A stretch of DNA of 64,000 bases from Riptortus pedestris (lineage: Eukaryota; Arthropoda; Insecta; Hemiptera; Alydidae): assembly GCA_019009955.1 (NCBI GenBank), contig CM032228.1, forward strand, positions 9,185,001-9,249,000, read 5' to 3'. Each line of letters starts with the position of its first letter. Position 1 is the stretch's first letter. This document shows, piece by piece, positions 11,831-21,360 of the stretch. The notes below the pieces were generated by a model. It did not search any database and was not told where the DNA came from. It was given only the letters and a program-made list of their open reading frames with translations. Made by a program: the position numbers and the translations under genes.

Positions 11831-14334
11831 CTTTCCCCACTTTTTTGTACATCCTCCTATATATTGGTTAAGAGGCCAATATTCAAAATATTTATGTTAG
11901 ATATTTTTTAATTTTTAGTCATTGCTTTTTTTCACAGATTGAGCCCTGAATTGAGAAGTACAGCATACTGTTTTGGGAACAGGCTTCACGGCAGAAACTC
12001 ATCCATGAAATTGGTCAGTCTTTCGAGATCCAATATAATTGAACCGTACGAAGAATTTGATATTCTGAGATCTATAACCTGCACTTCTGACATCGAAGAC
12101 TTGAAGAGGTGAATCATACAGACTTTTAATTCTTAGTCCATTGGAGATAAATATTCCATTGGTTTTCATATCTCCTCTAACTTTATTTATATATGCCTAT
12201 ATTTATTATAACAGTTAAGTAAACCTACTATTATGGTTTAGACTTTTCTTATCCGTACATGTGTAATTATTCTAATTTTCCTCATTCATATATTCAAAAA
12301 TTGAGTGTGAAAAAAAATTAGGTTAGTAGATAATGGAGATTTTTAAAAAATCAATGTATGTCAGAAATTTAATAATACTAACACACTTTGCTTGGCCTGT
12401 TTGTTTGCTTCTTGGTTCTTCTAAATATTACAGCTGGTTTCAGAGAATATTCCTTGCCCAAAGTTTTCCAATATCAAAAAGCTTATCACCTCAGTGAAGC
12501 GATGTCAAAGAAACTTTATTTAGAAACCAACATGAAAAACTTAGAATTAAAATGATTGAGTTTTTATATAATCTTCATCAGCTGCTCAAGGTTGATAATG
12601 AGCTTTGTTAGTTGTTTCTGTCCTATGTCTTTTACATCTTTCAGCTTTTTACTCCCACAATTATTTACAAAGTTATTCTTGTTTGATATATTCCATCTTA
12701 AAGGATGCTTTTCTTTTCAACAAATTTTTGACAAAAAAAGTAAAAGAATTTCTGTTTTATCTCTGACACCATTTCATCTTGGGCCATGAGATTTTTTCCC
12801 CTCGAAAATCCTATTTGAAAGAATGTTGTCAAAGTCAAATTTTCCAAGGAATTGCTACTGAAGTGTAGTAAGTCTAGCCAAAGCATCGTAGTTAGGAAAC
12901 TCACAGCAGGCTTATACTTAAAAGGGAACTTCTTTGAAGTAAATAGTATTGGTTTATAATAATTGTATGAAATTATTTTTAAAACTATTCTTATTAGATT
13001 TCTGCCTCTCCCAGTTTGTGCTACGAAATTTCAGGACTTAATCTTTTAAAAATGATTCATGCTGAACCAAAACATTTAAAATTAATATCCCATTGTAAAA
13101 TATGATTGTCAATTACAGGTTTTTGCTGATGTCTTTGGATGTGGAAAATTTAGATTTTTCAGCAAAAAGGACTGTTGAAATGTGGCTTTCTCTGAAGGAG
13201 ATTCCAGAAAATTCACAAGCCGCTTTTGAGGTTGTAAAGTCAAATTGGTCATCAATATTAGCCGAGTAAGGGAATATTTTTCTATCTATATATAAATATT
13301 CCTTCTTCATTTATCAAGATATTTCAAATATTTAAATCACATGAAAAAAAATGTTCAAAGAGTTTTTACGGTTTCCTGTGATTAATAGTGAAGGTCTATT
13401 ATAATTTTGCATTGTTAAAAATGAACTTATTCAAACAGATGGATCAATTATTAAAATTAAAATAATTAATTTTAAATTTTAAAATTGACAAATTTAAATT
13501 TTAATGATTATATTTTTTGAATAATGTTTTTCTACTTTTATTGAAATGAATACTGTCTTATTTCATTCTATATTTTATTTCTCTTTATTAGGTTTCAAAA
13601 GGAAAGTGATATACTCAAAGCAATTCTAGAGGGTTCAACATATGCATTAACGGAAGAAAGTCAACTGGAAGATGTAAGTATAAAATAAAAATTCTTAGAC
13701 TTTTCAAGACTATTATACACTAATTATTGTTTTAAATTGAACTCAGTAGTTTGCCCATTTTCCCTGCTAAATCAATAGTAGTAGGATTTGGACATTCTAA
13801 ATCTAGGATTTTTGTATGCTTTTCTCTTTTTTTTTATAAGGCAACCTCTCTATAATTTAAAAAAAAAAAAATTCAAAGAAGATATGCTATTGAAGTTGCT
13901 CCCATTAAAAATAATCATTCGACAATTTCTTCAAATCTAAGTAAATGAGAACAAAGAAGAAAAATCTGTTTGAATTCAAGAATCCAATGTAAAGACACCT
14001 TAATAAGCGTTATCCTTGAGAAATTGTGGCTCACTGCCTCTTTATCTAATTTTTATCTTATTCATTAAAAATATAAATTTATTTTGCCTTATCAGGCATT
14101 GGAATGTAAATTTTTGTTTCATCTTTCCAGGTTAACAATCTTAGAGCTCAAATCAACTCGCTACCTCAACATGATGCTGATGCAGAAAATATTTTAATCA
14201 CCATAATTGAAAGAGTTAAATTAAATGTCGAATGGAGGAAAAATAATTTAAAATATGTTCAAATGTGGCTCAATAATTTTGATAATGCTATTAACAATTC
14301 TTCAAGTAGTACAACCCAATTGCCCCAAACTTAA
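70..14334 (+). CDS. M1-family aminopeptidase-like gene (C-terminal ~759 aa, 16 exons), predicted catalytically inactive
   Basis: Spliced gene span; join 70-225, 548-856, 1426-1606, 2298-2421, 3098-3179, 4479-4632, 5445-5628, 7129-7297, 8929-9037, 9776-9828, 10810-10899, 11362-11424, 11938-12108, 13119-13265, 13592-13673, 14131-14334. All introns are GT-AG and phases agree at every junction. M1 landmarks in order: the segment normally followed by PCFDEP (here AFPCVGVS), the GAMEN region (DHPGA), the HEXXH-X18-E zinc site (KKLCN, then 18 residues, then E in WLEEG), the KGA helix, the W-x-IP strand opening the Ig-like domain, FFRTNY opening the ERAP1-like C domain, and a terminal helix ending in MWL. 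M1 enzymes need both His, the Glu and GAMEN; all but the distal Glu are changed, so I infer a non-catalytic member. About eleven N-glycosylation sequons suggest a secreted or surface protein. The tail (NNSSSSTTQLPQT) has no hydrophobic GPI signal. The 5' end is outside the window. Confidence 0.9.
548..856 (+). CDS. M1-like gene exon: end of beta domain and altered GAMEN region
   Basis: Pyrimidine tract and CACAG acceptor before 548; donor GTATAA at 857. It encodes ~102 residues, including EWTPPMPYSS and the LIDGLVTDHPGALGVIPIR stretch. Aligned by the downstream ..R..LLY block, DHPGA sits where GAMEN (N-terminal amine recognition) sits in active enzymes. It contains one NSS glycosylation sequon. 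An internal ATG at 570 makes a 120-codon frame that runs into the intron; that ATG is not a start. Confidence 0.9.
1426..1606 (+). CDS. M1-like gene exon: degenerate zinc-binding site
   Basis: Acceptor TTTAG at 1421-1425 and donor GTAAGT at 1607. It encodes SSNLLYSLENETF, then YYLGKKLCNQWLGNIV, then DSWLEEGLALY. The family pattern is HELAHQW-x-GN followed by W-L-x-EG. Here His, Glu and His are Lys, Lys and Asn, while QW-GN, the 18-residue spacing and the distal Glu are kept. Frame and both splice sites are intact, so this is not a frameshifted pseudogene exon. Confidence 0.92.
2298..2421 (+). CDS. M1-like gene exon
   Basis: Acceptor TATAG ends at 2297; donor GTAAAT at 2422. It encodes KFLSYDVSTFVSLVQEKALE.., an acidic helical segment ending NMYSQYK. 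The next exon supplies GAFLF, which together forms the Y-x-KGA helix of M1 proteins. In active enzymes the catalytic Tyr lies three before the Gly (Y-x-K-G); here the order is Q-Y-K-G, so that Tyr also appears displaced. Confidence 0.85.
3098..3179 (+). CDS. M1-like gene exon
   Basis: Acceptor TTTTTAG ends at 3097; donor GTATGT at 3180. It encodes GAFLFHMISRIM then TTFKIGMQQYIKKW (the Trp codon is completed at 4479). This matches the conserved M1 helix pair with a GA..M pattern followed by F..G...Y. Confidence 0.88.
3670..4130 (+). mobile_element. 5'-truncated non-LTR retrotransposon (LINE) 3' end in intron
   Basis: An open frame 3685-3984 encodes the C-terminal end of a LINE reverse transcriptase: RLRIGHTRHTHGYLM followed by a CCHC-type knuckle (CEKCN..YHILMEC). 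This is the usual tail of jockey/R1-like ORF2 proteins. After the stop there is a ~130-bp 3' UTR ending in an (ACA)n-type tail around 4107-4128. It sits in the sense orientation inside the intron 3180-4478 of the M1-like gene. Only the 3' end is present, as expected from target-primed reverse transcription that stopped early. Confidence 0.8.
4225..4332 (-). repeat. SINE fragment (3' body), antisense
   Basis: Matches, in reverse, the body of the tRNA-derived SINE at 21361-21578, and in the same orientation the copy at 50783-50993. The shared words include CGTCCACTTTTTGCAACTAA and CTAGCCAGGGTGGG. The tRNA-like head is missing. Confidence 0.7.
4479..4632 (+). CDS. M1-like gene exon: linker to Ig-like domain
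   Basis: Acceptor ATTTAG ends at 4478; donor GTAAGT at 4633. It encodes KLNSTDPADLWESLNTVQ.. then EFFNSWSKKGYPVISV. This corresponds to the M1 pattern of DLW, a helix, W..(K/Q)-GYPV and a beta strand. Two glycosylation sequons are present (NST, NKT). Confidence 0.9.
5445..5628 (+). CDS. M1-like gene exon: Ig-like domain
   Basis: Acceptor TTGCAG ends at 5444; donor GTAAAT at 5629. It encodes APVSQQNAGVNSIWHIPITY, then a DE-rich turn, then SWIIVNPHYA. W-x-IP and W-x-x-x-N are typical of the third M1 domain. The strand between GYPV and W-x-IP is shorter than usual. A downstream readthrough frame to 5774 is intronic. Confidence 0.88.
6200..6807 (-). mobile_element. Complete HINE/DINE-1-like (Helentron-associated) element in intron
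   Basis: Reference copy for the family. In the element's own orientation (reverse strand) it starts TTTTAGCAGATTTCCC, carries a 20-bp palindrome GATTTCCCTTAAGGGAAATC (6780-6799), a short TA tract, and ends with a second copy of the subterminal sequence (AGCAGATTTCCC, 6230-6241, exact inverse of 6792-6803), then a stem-loop with 6-bp arms ACGCAG/CTGCGT and 3-nt loop (6209-6223), then GACGGACTTT. Subterminal inverted repeats, a 3' stem-loop and a microsatellite core are the diagnostic HINE layout; the class assignment is inference. No protein is encoded. It lies in intron 5629-7128 of the M1-like gene. Confidence 0.75.
7129..7297 (+). CDS. M1-like gene exon: start of ERAP1-like C-terminal domain
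   Basis: Acceptor CTTGCAG ends at 7128; donor GTAAGT at 7298. It encodes (G)FFRTNYSKPLWEKV then LLDDSFSLASYGLL. The G-(Y/F)-(Y/F)-R-x-NY and L-DD-F-L-A words are hallmark C-domain motifs of M1 proteins. Sequons: NDS and NLS. Confidence 0.9.
8929..9037 (+). CDS. M1-like gene exon
   Basis: Acceptor TTGCAG ends at 8928; donor GTAAGT at 9038. It encodes YLKEEKQLTPWITALKHLNY, matching the YL..E....PW..AL helix of the M1 C-terminal domain. One NET sequon. Confidence 0.88.
9776..9828 (+). CDS. M1-like gene short exon
   Basis: Acceptor TTTACAG ends at 9775; donor GTGAGA at 9829. It encodes MYLEELIDNVFSGLGFT. It is only 53 bases but is in phase on both sides and encodes the usual helix before the LR.E.L..AC segment. 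Confidence 0.82.
10810..10899 (+). CDS. M1-like gene exon
   Basis: Acceptor ATTATAG ends at 10809; donor GTAAGT at 10900. It encodes TPKEKSIEKYLRAEVLRFSC then RHELSNGCN. It resembles the LR..VL..AC..G...C helix pair, keeping the two Cys that often form a disulfide in this family. Confidence 0.85.
11362..11424 (+). CDS. M1-like gene short exon
   Basis: Acceptor TTTTAG ends at 11361; donor GTAAGT at 11425. It encodes WADEAFTKWYNQSNMSGNIK, matching the A...F..W family pattern. Two sequons (NQS, NMS). Confidence 0.83.
11792..11828. repeat. (TA)n microsatellite in intron
   Basis: About 18 TA units in the intron between 11425 and 11937. No HINE termini flank it, so it is independent of the family with TA cores. 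Confidence 0.9.
11938..12108 (+). CDS. M1-like gene exon
   Basis: Acceptor TTCACAG ends at 11937; donor GTGAAT at 12109. It encodes LSPELRSTAYCFGNRLHGRN then EEFDILRSITCTSDIEDLKR. This is the M1 segment normally reading P..R...YC......W.F, with the helix that carries the L..L.C....L..L pattern. Confidence 0.88.
13119..13265 (+). CDS. M1-like gene exon
   Basis: Acceptor ATTACAG ends at 13118; donor GTAAGG at 13266. It encodes FLLMSLDVENLDFSAKRTVE then FEVVKSNWSSILAE. The V..NW..I word is typical of the late C-terminal domain. Confidence 0.87.
13592..13673 (+). CDS. M1-like gene exon
   Basis: Acceptor TATTAG ends at 13591; donor GTAAGT at 13674. It encodes FQKESDILKAILEGSTYALT then EESQLED, in phase with both neighbours. 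Confidence 0.85.
14131..14334 (+). CDS. M1-like gene last coding exon and stop
   Basis: Acceptor TTTCCAG ends at 14130; stop TAA 14332-14334. It encodes VNNLRAQINSLPQHDADAEN then VEWRKNNLKYVQMWLNNFD, matching the W...N...V..WL ending of M1 proteins, then a short Ser/Thr/Asn-rich tail. There is no hydrophobic GPI-attachment segment, unlike gut aminopeptidase N proteins. Confidence 0.9.
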   Translation, partial: VNNLRAQINSLPQHDADAENILITIIERVKLNVEWRKNNLKYVQMWLNNFDNAINNSSSSTTQLPQT

Positions 14335-15450
14335 GGCCTTGCTATAATCTATTTAGTGAAGACAGTATTATTTGAATGTACCTGTTGGAAATAAACAATT
14401 GTCCTTTTTTGTGAAAAGAAAAGGTTAATGTTAAATTATTATTGACTTAAATCAATGGACATTAACATGGACTTCCAAGAATTTTTAAAGTTTTCTGGTT
14501 TTTAATGTGTATTCTCAAGTTAATGAAATAGATCGCTTATAGGGTAATGTGTGAAAATTGCAAAGAAAGGCATTAGTATTAAGAACAATTGTTATGTGTA
14601 TTTCTAATATAACACATGCATATTATTTTCATTATAATCAATGTATTAATTGTTGATTTAGAAATTAATAGTTGAAATAATAATTAGTCTGTAAAAAAAA
14701 TGGTTAGTGTTACTAGTTTAAATAATTAGTATATAACAGTAATAAACTTTTTTAATTTTTTTTTTTTTTAAGTTTATAAGTTAAAACTAGAACTCTTATA
14801 AAATGATATTAGTTTTTAAAATTGAGATTGTAATATAAGTTGGTGAATGAATATGGGTTTCACATATTAGATTTATGTTAATTAATTTCTTAATATCTTC
14901 AGTGTTTTAGATATTGGTAAGTATAGAGTCATAAATTTGTATATGATACGAAACTAAATGTAAGTAAAGTAAATGAAGTGTAGTAGAGATGTAAATAAAA
15001 TTTTTTCTAGAAACTTCTTTAATACTTTGCTGATGCCATTAAAAAAATTGAAAGTTCTGTGATAAATTTAATGAGTTATTTACTTTTATATGTAAATTAA
15101 TAGCTAAAATTTATTTATTTACATTCCATTGTAATTATAATGACTAAAAGGTAATATTTTGTAATGAGAAGAATGAGCTTGGGAGTTATTAATTTGTAGT
15201 CCTTAAACGAATGTTTGAAATATTAATAATTATTTAAATGGTTGTGAAACAGTCTGATCTTATTATTAGTTTGGTTGTATTAATAAATGTGTAAATAATT
15301 TTATGTTAACAAAATTATTTATGCCATAGAAATATGAAATTGTTATTTGTTATTTTATTGATGTAAAAAAAGGTTTAAAATTTAATTTATAAGCACAGAA
15401 AAAAGTTGTATAGAACAATAAAATTTAAATAAAAAGATATTTTTTTTTTG
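14335..15450 (+). other. 3' UTR and downstream flank of M1-like gene
   Basis: Very AT-rich sequence without coding frames. The first AATAAA hexamer is at 14390-14395, 56 bases after the stop; further hexamers occur near 14743, 14995 and 15416. It ends where the Helitron at 15451 begins. Which poly(A) site is used cannot be read from sequence. Confidence 0.55.
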
Positions 15451-16714
15451 TCCAAATAAACCTCTGCCTGTACATTGATTTTTTTCTCGAAATTTCATGA
15501 CAACTTTTCGTTTCACATGTCATAGGCACCATAACTGCATTTTGTTTCTTTGGTGTCTGTTTGTTTGTTTGTTTGTTACCTTTTCACGAATAAACAGCTA
15601 AACCGAATTATATGAAACTTGGTATGTATATTACTACTAGCCCAACTTAGACTTTAGGCTATATTAATATTCTCTAAGACAAACAGGAGTGGGGGTTATA
15701 AGGGAGGCCTGAAATTAAAAATAGCGATAATTCGTTTCCTATTGCTTTTTCAGCAAATATGTACATAACAAAAGTTGTTCATTTTGTTATTTAGAGTAAC
15801 TTTTGTTATATGCACTTTTGCCGTATACGGAAGTATAAATGAGTTATACGCTAAAAACTATAGCGGAAGTCCACAATTTTATTTGGCACAAAAGACTCAA
15901 CCGAACTAAACCAAACTCGGTATGTGAATTAGCACTAACGCCTTCCTTATAATAAGCCATACTAACATTTCTAGGAACTGGCAGGAGTGGGGGGTTATAT
16001 GGAAGGCCTGAAATTAAAAATAGCGATATTTCGTTTCCTATTGCTTTTTCAGCAAATATGCACATAACAAAAGTCGTTTATTTTGTTATTTAGAGAAACT
16101 TTTTTTATATACACTATCATCGTATACTGAAGTATAAAGGCGTTATACGCTAAAAATTATAGCGGGAGTCAACAATTTTATTTGGCACAAAAGACTCAAC
16201 CGAACTAAATAAAACACTCAGTATGTGTATTAGCACTAACGCCTTCCTGATAATAAGCCATACTATTTCTAGGGACGGGCAGGAGTGGGGGTTATAAGGG
16301 AGGCCTGAAATTAAAAATAGTGATATCCTATTGGGGTTTCGGCAAATATGCACATAACAAAAGTTGTTTATTTTGTTATTTAGAGAAATTTGCTCAACAC
16401 TTCTTTTCAATATGAACTACCACGTACCTCAAATGAAAAAATTGATTCAAATGTATGTCAATATTTTCTCATTAATAATTCAAATCTATGCATAATGCAC
16501 AGGAAACGGGAAATATGACAATATGCAAAACAGTGAAGTCTTACATAAAAAAATAATTTTATTATTAACAAATCCATAGAAACAACGGGTATTAACCCTA
16601 AACACTGGGACGGGTAAATGTCAAAATATTGTGCAAAGTAAAGCCTTGCCAAAAGTATACCATCACCGTTCAGCCTCAAATGAATTCCCGAGCGAAGCCG
16701 GGTATCTGAGCTAG
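15451..16714 (+). mobile_element. Non-autonomous Helitron
   Basis: Begins near TCCAAATAAACCTCTG (5' TC) and ends with the stem-loop CCCGAGCGAAGCCGGG followed by TATCTGAG and CTAG at 16711-16714, with T next. Stem-loop plus CTAG-T is the canonical Helitron 3' end. It contains about three diverged ~298-bp repeat units (the GGAGTGGGGG word recurs at about 15686, 15984 and 16281). No Rep/helicase frame. The 5' boundary is approximate. Confidence 0.8.
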
Positions 16715-18053
16715 TATATATATACAAAATTGTAACCTCTGTCTGTACATTGATTATTTTCGCGAAATTTCAGGATAACTTGTCGTTTCACATGTCATAG
16801 ACACCATAACTGCATTTTGTTTCTTTGGTGTCTGTTTATTTGTTTGTTTGTTACCTTTTCACGCATAAACGGCTGAACCGAATTTTATGAAACATTGTAT
16901 GTATATTACTACTAACCCAACTTAGACTTTAGGCTATATTAATCTCCTCTGAGACGAACAGGAGTGGGGGTTATTAGGGAAGCCAGAAATTAAAAATAGC
17001 GATATTTCGTTTCCTATTGGTTTTTCGGCAAATATGAACATAACAAAAGTTGTTTATTTTGTTATTTAGAGTAACTTTTGTTATATACACTTTTTTCATA
17101 TACCGAATTATAAACGAGATATACACTAAAACCTATAGCGGAAGTGAACAATTTTATTTGGGACGAAAGGCCCAACCGAAACAAATAAAACTCGGTATGT
17201 GTATTAGCACTAACGCGTTCATTATAACAAGTCATACCAACATTTCTAGGGACAGGCAGGAGTGGGGGTTGTAAGGAGGCCTGAATTTAAAAATAGGGGT
17301 ATTTCGTTTTCTATTCGTTTTTCAGCAAATATGATCATAGCAAAAGTTGTTTATTTTGTTATTTAGAGTAACTTTTGTCATATTCATTTTTGTCTTTTAA
17401 CAAAGTATAAACGAGATATACACTATAAACTAAAGCGGGAGTCAACTATTTTATTGAACGCTAACGATTGAACCGAACTTAAAAAAACTCGGTATGTCAA
17501 TTAGCATTAATTCTTCCATGATTTTAAGCTATATTAAAATTTTTAGGTTAGAACGGGAATGGGGGTTATAAGGGAGGCCTGAAATAAAAATTCGCGATAT
17601 TTCATTGTCTATTTGTTTTTCGACAAACATGCACATAACAAAAGTTGTTTATTTTGTTATTTAGATTAACTTTTGTTTTATACATTTCTCCAGCAACAAT
17701 GTGTGGAGCAAGTAATTTGCGTAGAAATATTGGTATGCTCAACAATTCATTCCAATTTGAACTATGAGGTACTTCACCTGGAAAAATTAATTCAAATCTA
17801 TGTTAATATTTTGTCCTTAATAACTGAAATCTATGCATAATGCACAGGGGACAGGAAATATGACAATTTGGAGGACAGTGAAGACTTTTAAATTAAAATT
17901 AATTTTATTATTAACAAATGCCAACAACGGGTATTAACCCTAAACACTGGGATGGGTAAATGTCAAAATACTATGCAAAGTAAAGCCTTGCCAAAAAAAA
18001 TACCATCACCATTCAGCCTCAAATCAATTCCCGGGCAAAGCCGGGTATCTGAG

Positions 18054-18057
<4 letters not shown>
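16715..18057 (+). mobile_element. Second non-autonomous Helitron, head-to-tail with the first
   Basis: Starts directly after the first element's CTAG with a TA run leading to AAAATTGTAACCTCTGTCTG, and ends with stem-loop CCCGGGCAAAGCCGGG, TATCTGAG, then CTAA (18054-18057) followed by T. Same family, with the same ~298-bp internal repetition (about 16963, 17260, 17554). The canonical TC start is lost or merged with the TA run. Confidence 0.78.

Positions 18058-18118
<61 letters not shown>
18058..18118. repeat. (TA)n microsatellite at Helitron 3' junction
   Basis: About 30 TA units immediately after the CTAA end of the Helitron. Confidence 0.95.
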
Positions 18119-18121
<3 letters not shown>

Positions 18122-18428
18122 CATATAATCATGTCCATAGACATGTTCTTTAAAGGTCAAAACAATGAAGCTAAATGCACCTAATCCGAAAAATAAGACA
18201 ATACTAGTATGTATTAACCACAATCTTATCCTAACCTCCTCAGCAAGGAAAGAGTTCTGTAACTGCCTCATCTATTATAGTATAAGTAAATCTGATTATA
18301 GTATAAACCATAGTAAGGGGGTAGTTCGAGTTGTCAGAGTCGCCGTTACAAGTGCTGCACTGACATCAAAGATAAAAAATTTATTTGAACTGCACAAATT
18401 TATTGTTCATGGTATGAAAACATCTTTC

Positions 18429-18731
18429 TTAAAAAAAAAATCTACTATTTTCCTCTTGAGGAAGCGATGGAGCAAAGGTCAAATCAAGCTGGGGTTTGCT
18501 TGCACTCCCTGCGATGGAACACCAACCTGGTGACATTAAATAATTTCTGCTCATTATTTCCACCGTGGAAGAGCTCTCCGCTTCTTTAATGTAACTGAAG
18601 AATTTAATTATGAAGCCTGCAACACTCAAAGGAATTCCCGCTTGCCATTCACCATTTAAATCATCGGTATAAAGTCCAGGCATGATGTATTTTAAAAAAA
18701 TGCCCCGAACATCTTGTGGTGAGAATACCAC
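18429..18731 (-). CDS. Unrecognised 100-codon open frame, possibly a relic exon
   Basis: Reverse-strand frame with less AT-biased codons than its surroundings (for example IMPGLYTDDLNGEWQAGIPL), running from an ATG to a TAA in an A/T run. I do not recognise the family. No convincing splice sites or partner exons were found nearby. It lies downstream of, and on the same strand as, the SH3 gene. It may be a retrocopy or exon relic rather than an active gene. Confidence 0.25.
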   Translation of the reverse strand: MVFSPQDVRGIFLKYIMPGLYTDDLNGEWQAGIPLSVAGFIIKFFSYIKEAESSSTVEIMSRNYLMSPGWCSIAGSASKPQLDLTFAPSLPQEENSRFFF

Positions 18732-19122
18732 TTATAATATTCATTATTTGTTAATAATTTAAACTATAGTTTATATCATACCATCATCTGCACACATTTC
18801 TAACCTGAGATATATGAGTATTGTTATATATTTTTGGTAATGAATAAATTTAATTTTATTTGCATTCAGTGTTATTAATCACCTTTATATAAATCTCTTA
18901 TTAACATAAATAATCTTAGGGCAGTTAAAATTATCCAAGTATAGAATTGATTAGCTCATGAATTAGTGAATTTAATTAATTAACAATCATATTTTTTAAG
19001 TGTTCTATGAAATCCAATTCTTAACGACTAGAGTTAGCAATTCTTAATAATTTACTAATTATTACTTTTTTAAGAACTATGAGCATAAGCCCAGTACTGT
19101 TTGGGCCGCACTAAATGAACCT
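18732..19122. other. AT-rich intergenic stretch
   Basis: No frame, repeat terminus or RNA gene seen. Confidence 0.5.
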
Positions 19123-19165
19123 TTTTATTAGGAGATTTCCCTTAAGGGAAATCTGCTATTAAGGT

Positions 19166-19202
<37 letters not shown>

Positions 19203-19702
19203 ATATATATTTGTCTGTTAATGCTATAGCGGTCACATTTTTGATTGATTGTTACCATGCTTGATATTTAATCATTTCATGTAAAATAAAAGATCAAGTA
19301 CGTTAATGGCTAAAGTCGGACCAGTGTGAGAGGGGGGGGGGGTAAGAGAGGGATTTAAAAAAGGTGAAATATCTCCGTTACTATATATGAGATCGAAAAA
19401 TTGTGTAGAACCAATCTTATTGCAAATTAAATTTACTATAAATATTGTTCTATACATTTATTCTGTATCTTGAATATTAACCGAGATATTTGCATTTGTA
19501 TTGTGTGTGTGGTCGGCAGGATTCGGCTATGTTCAGGACTTTCCGCCGAGAGCTCTGGCAGCCGTTTCCGTAACTGTTCATCCCTCTTGAATAGGTTTAG
19601 AGATCCCTTACTACTACTGTTGTTATTGGGTAGATTTCTCTACTGTAAAACTTCACGTGGGAAATCTGCTTAGTTTACGCAGCCCCTGCGCTGACGGATT
19701 TT
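19123..19702 (+). mobile_element. HINE-like element
   Basis: 5' end with the AGATTTCCCTTAAGGGAAATCT palindrome (19132-19153 region; first 20 bases shared with the family), TA core at 19165-19192, and 3' end GGGAAATCTGCTTAG, stem-loop and GACGGATTTT. Most of the segment before the TA core is deleted, so the palindrome lies close to the microsatellite. Confidence 0.75.
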
Positions 19703-20420
19703 TTTTTCTTGTTTTAAATGTGGCCCAGTCACAGATAAGATTACATGGCAAAAAAATTCAGGCAATGCATGTGGTACACTGCTAGTTCTCATGTTACTGA
19801 ATTCTTTGTTTCATTTTAAGGGGTTATTGTAAGTTTATTAGGTTGTTAGTGGAACAAGTTTTTTTTTTTTTTTTTCCTGGACCTAAAGAAATGAATAAAA
19901 GAAAATTAAAAATGTAAAAATACTCCTCTATACTCTCACAGGGGTGGAGATAGAACAGTCACACTTTTGTAGAGTCAAGGCACATTATAATAAGGCATGT
20001 AATGAGGAAAAGGTAGATGTAGCAGGAGGGTCTGTGTGCCTGGTGTGCTGCTGGTAAATGGATTGTTACAGCATAATGAAACAAAGTTTTTTCTTTTTAA
20101 ATTTATTTTAATTTTTTATCTGAAGTCCAGAATTCCTTGTAGTAATTGTGAATGAGGCACACCTTATGAAGTCTGCAGAGTGAAGCAAGATAGTTCCACT
20201 CATGTTGATCTTTCTATTTTAAGGGGGGTTTGTGAGTTGGAGAAACAGAATACAGATTGTGGGTAATCTGGCAATGGGCTGTGCTGGGTGGGTTGGAAAG
20301 GGGTAGGAGAAAACTAAAGGAGAAAGAAAGGGATAGTAGGAGTGAAGAAGGAAAGAAAAAAGAAGTCCTTAAGCGGATTACTTTTGTGTTAGTATGGGGC
20401 ACTACAGTTCTATTTTCACC

Positions 20421-20666
20421 CATTAAGGAAATCGGCTATTGAGTTGTACTCATGATTCAACTTTTGAAACATTTCCTCAAATGCCCATCTAGGAAATGAC
20501 AAAAATAGTTCGGTCAAATTTGTATTTAAATATATACATAAATTTTAACGGATCTCAGTTTTATCGTCTGCTAGGTAGGTTTGATGGACATTTGAGGAAA
20601 TTTTCAAAAATTGTGTCGTGATTATGACCTCAATAGCTGTTTTCCCTTGAGAGAAATCTGCTAAAA
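20421..20666. mobile_element. Fold-back HINE derivative (two inverted 5' ends)
   Basis: Left half runs GGAAATCGGCTATTGAG.. and right half runs ..CTCAATAGCTG.. GAGAAATCTGCTAAAA, i.e. two 5' termini facing outward around an AT-rich centre near 20525-20555. The arms are ~100 bp and diverged. No stem-loop 3' end is present. Confidence 0.6.
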
Positions 20667-20886
20667 AATCTATAAAAATTGGTATTTTAAATTCATACTC
20701 ACTTGGTTTTGTCAACAAAAAAACTGCCGTTTTCTAAAGCTATCAATACATCACATTTTTTTTAGATTTGACCTATTTGCTTTTAAGAAGATGTTTCTTC
20801 TCTCTTCTACCAGTGAAGTACTCCTGTTCTTTGGGTCAAAGATTTGTGATTATATTCATTATTTTCATAGGCATCATTATTTTCAT

Positions 20887-21276
20887 AGAAAGATCAAGTT
20901 CATTAACGGGTGAAATCGGACCAGGGCGAGGGGGGGTTTAGAGGGGAGGATTTTCGAAAATTCGAAATATCTTCATTACCATAAGTCGGATCGAAAAATT
21001 GTATAAAACCAATCATATTGAAAATTAAATGTACTATAATTATTGTTATATACATTTATTCAATATATTGAATATTAACAGAGATATTTGCATTTTATCA
21101 GTTTTCAGCCTTCAGCAAACCCCCACTTCTGTTCATGTCAAATAATCAATAATCTGTTATATAATAAAACACTTTATTTGAAGCATAAATACCAAATATT
21201 GTTCTCATTGAATCTTTACGTTTTGAGATCAATGCAAATACGTGACCCACGTGGGAAATCTGCTTAGTTAATGCTA
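20887..21276 (+). mobile_element. 5'-truncated HINE-like element
   Basis: Begins AGATCAAGTTCATTAACGGG, the segment right of the TA core in intact copies, and runs to CACGTGGGAAATCTGCTTAG. The terminal stem-loop is lost. Confidence 0.7.
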
Positions 21277-21360
21277 AGTTCAGCTCTTAAAGGGCTAAAA
21301 CTTTCAATAATCCATCATATCGTAATGAGTTTGATTCTGACCCAAAGCAATAGAAATTTT

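Noticed and set aside
15844..16410. Reverse frames in the Helitron with repeated LFLISGLPYN words
   Set aside because: The repeated words come from the ~298-bp internal unit; frames differ between units and related copies, so it is not a conserved protein.
17963..18271. Open frame rich in YIYIYI
   Set aside because: Translation of a (TA)n microsatellite and Helitron end; the same applies to frames at 31894, 42982, 50034, 54364, 55106 and 55247.
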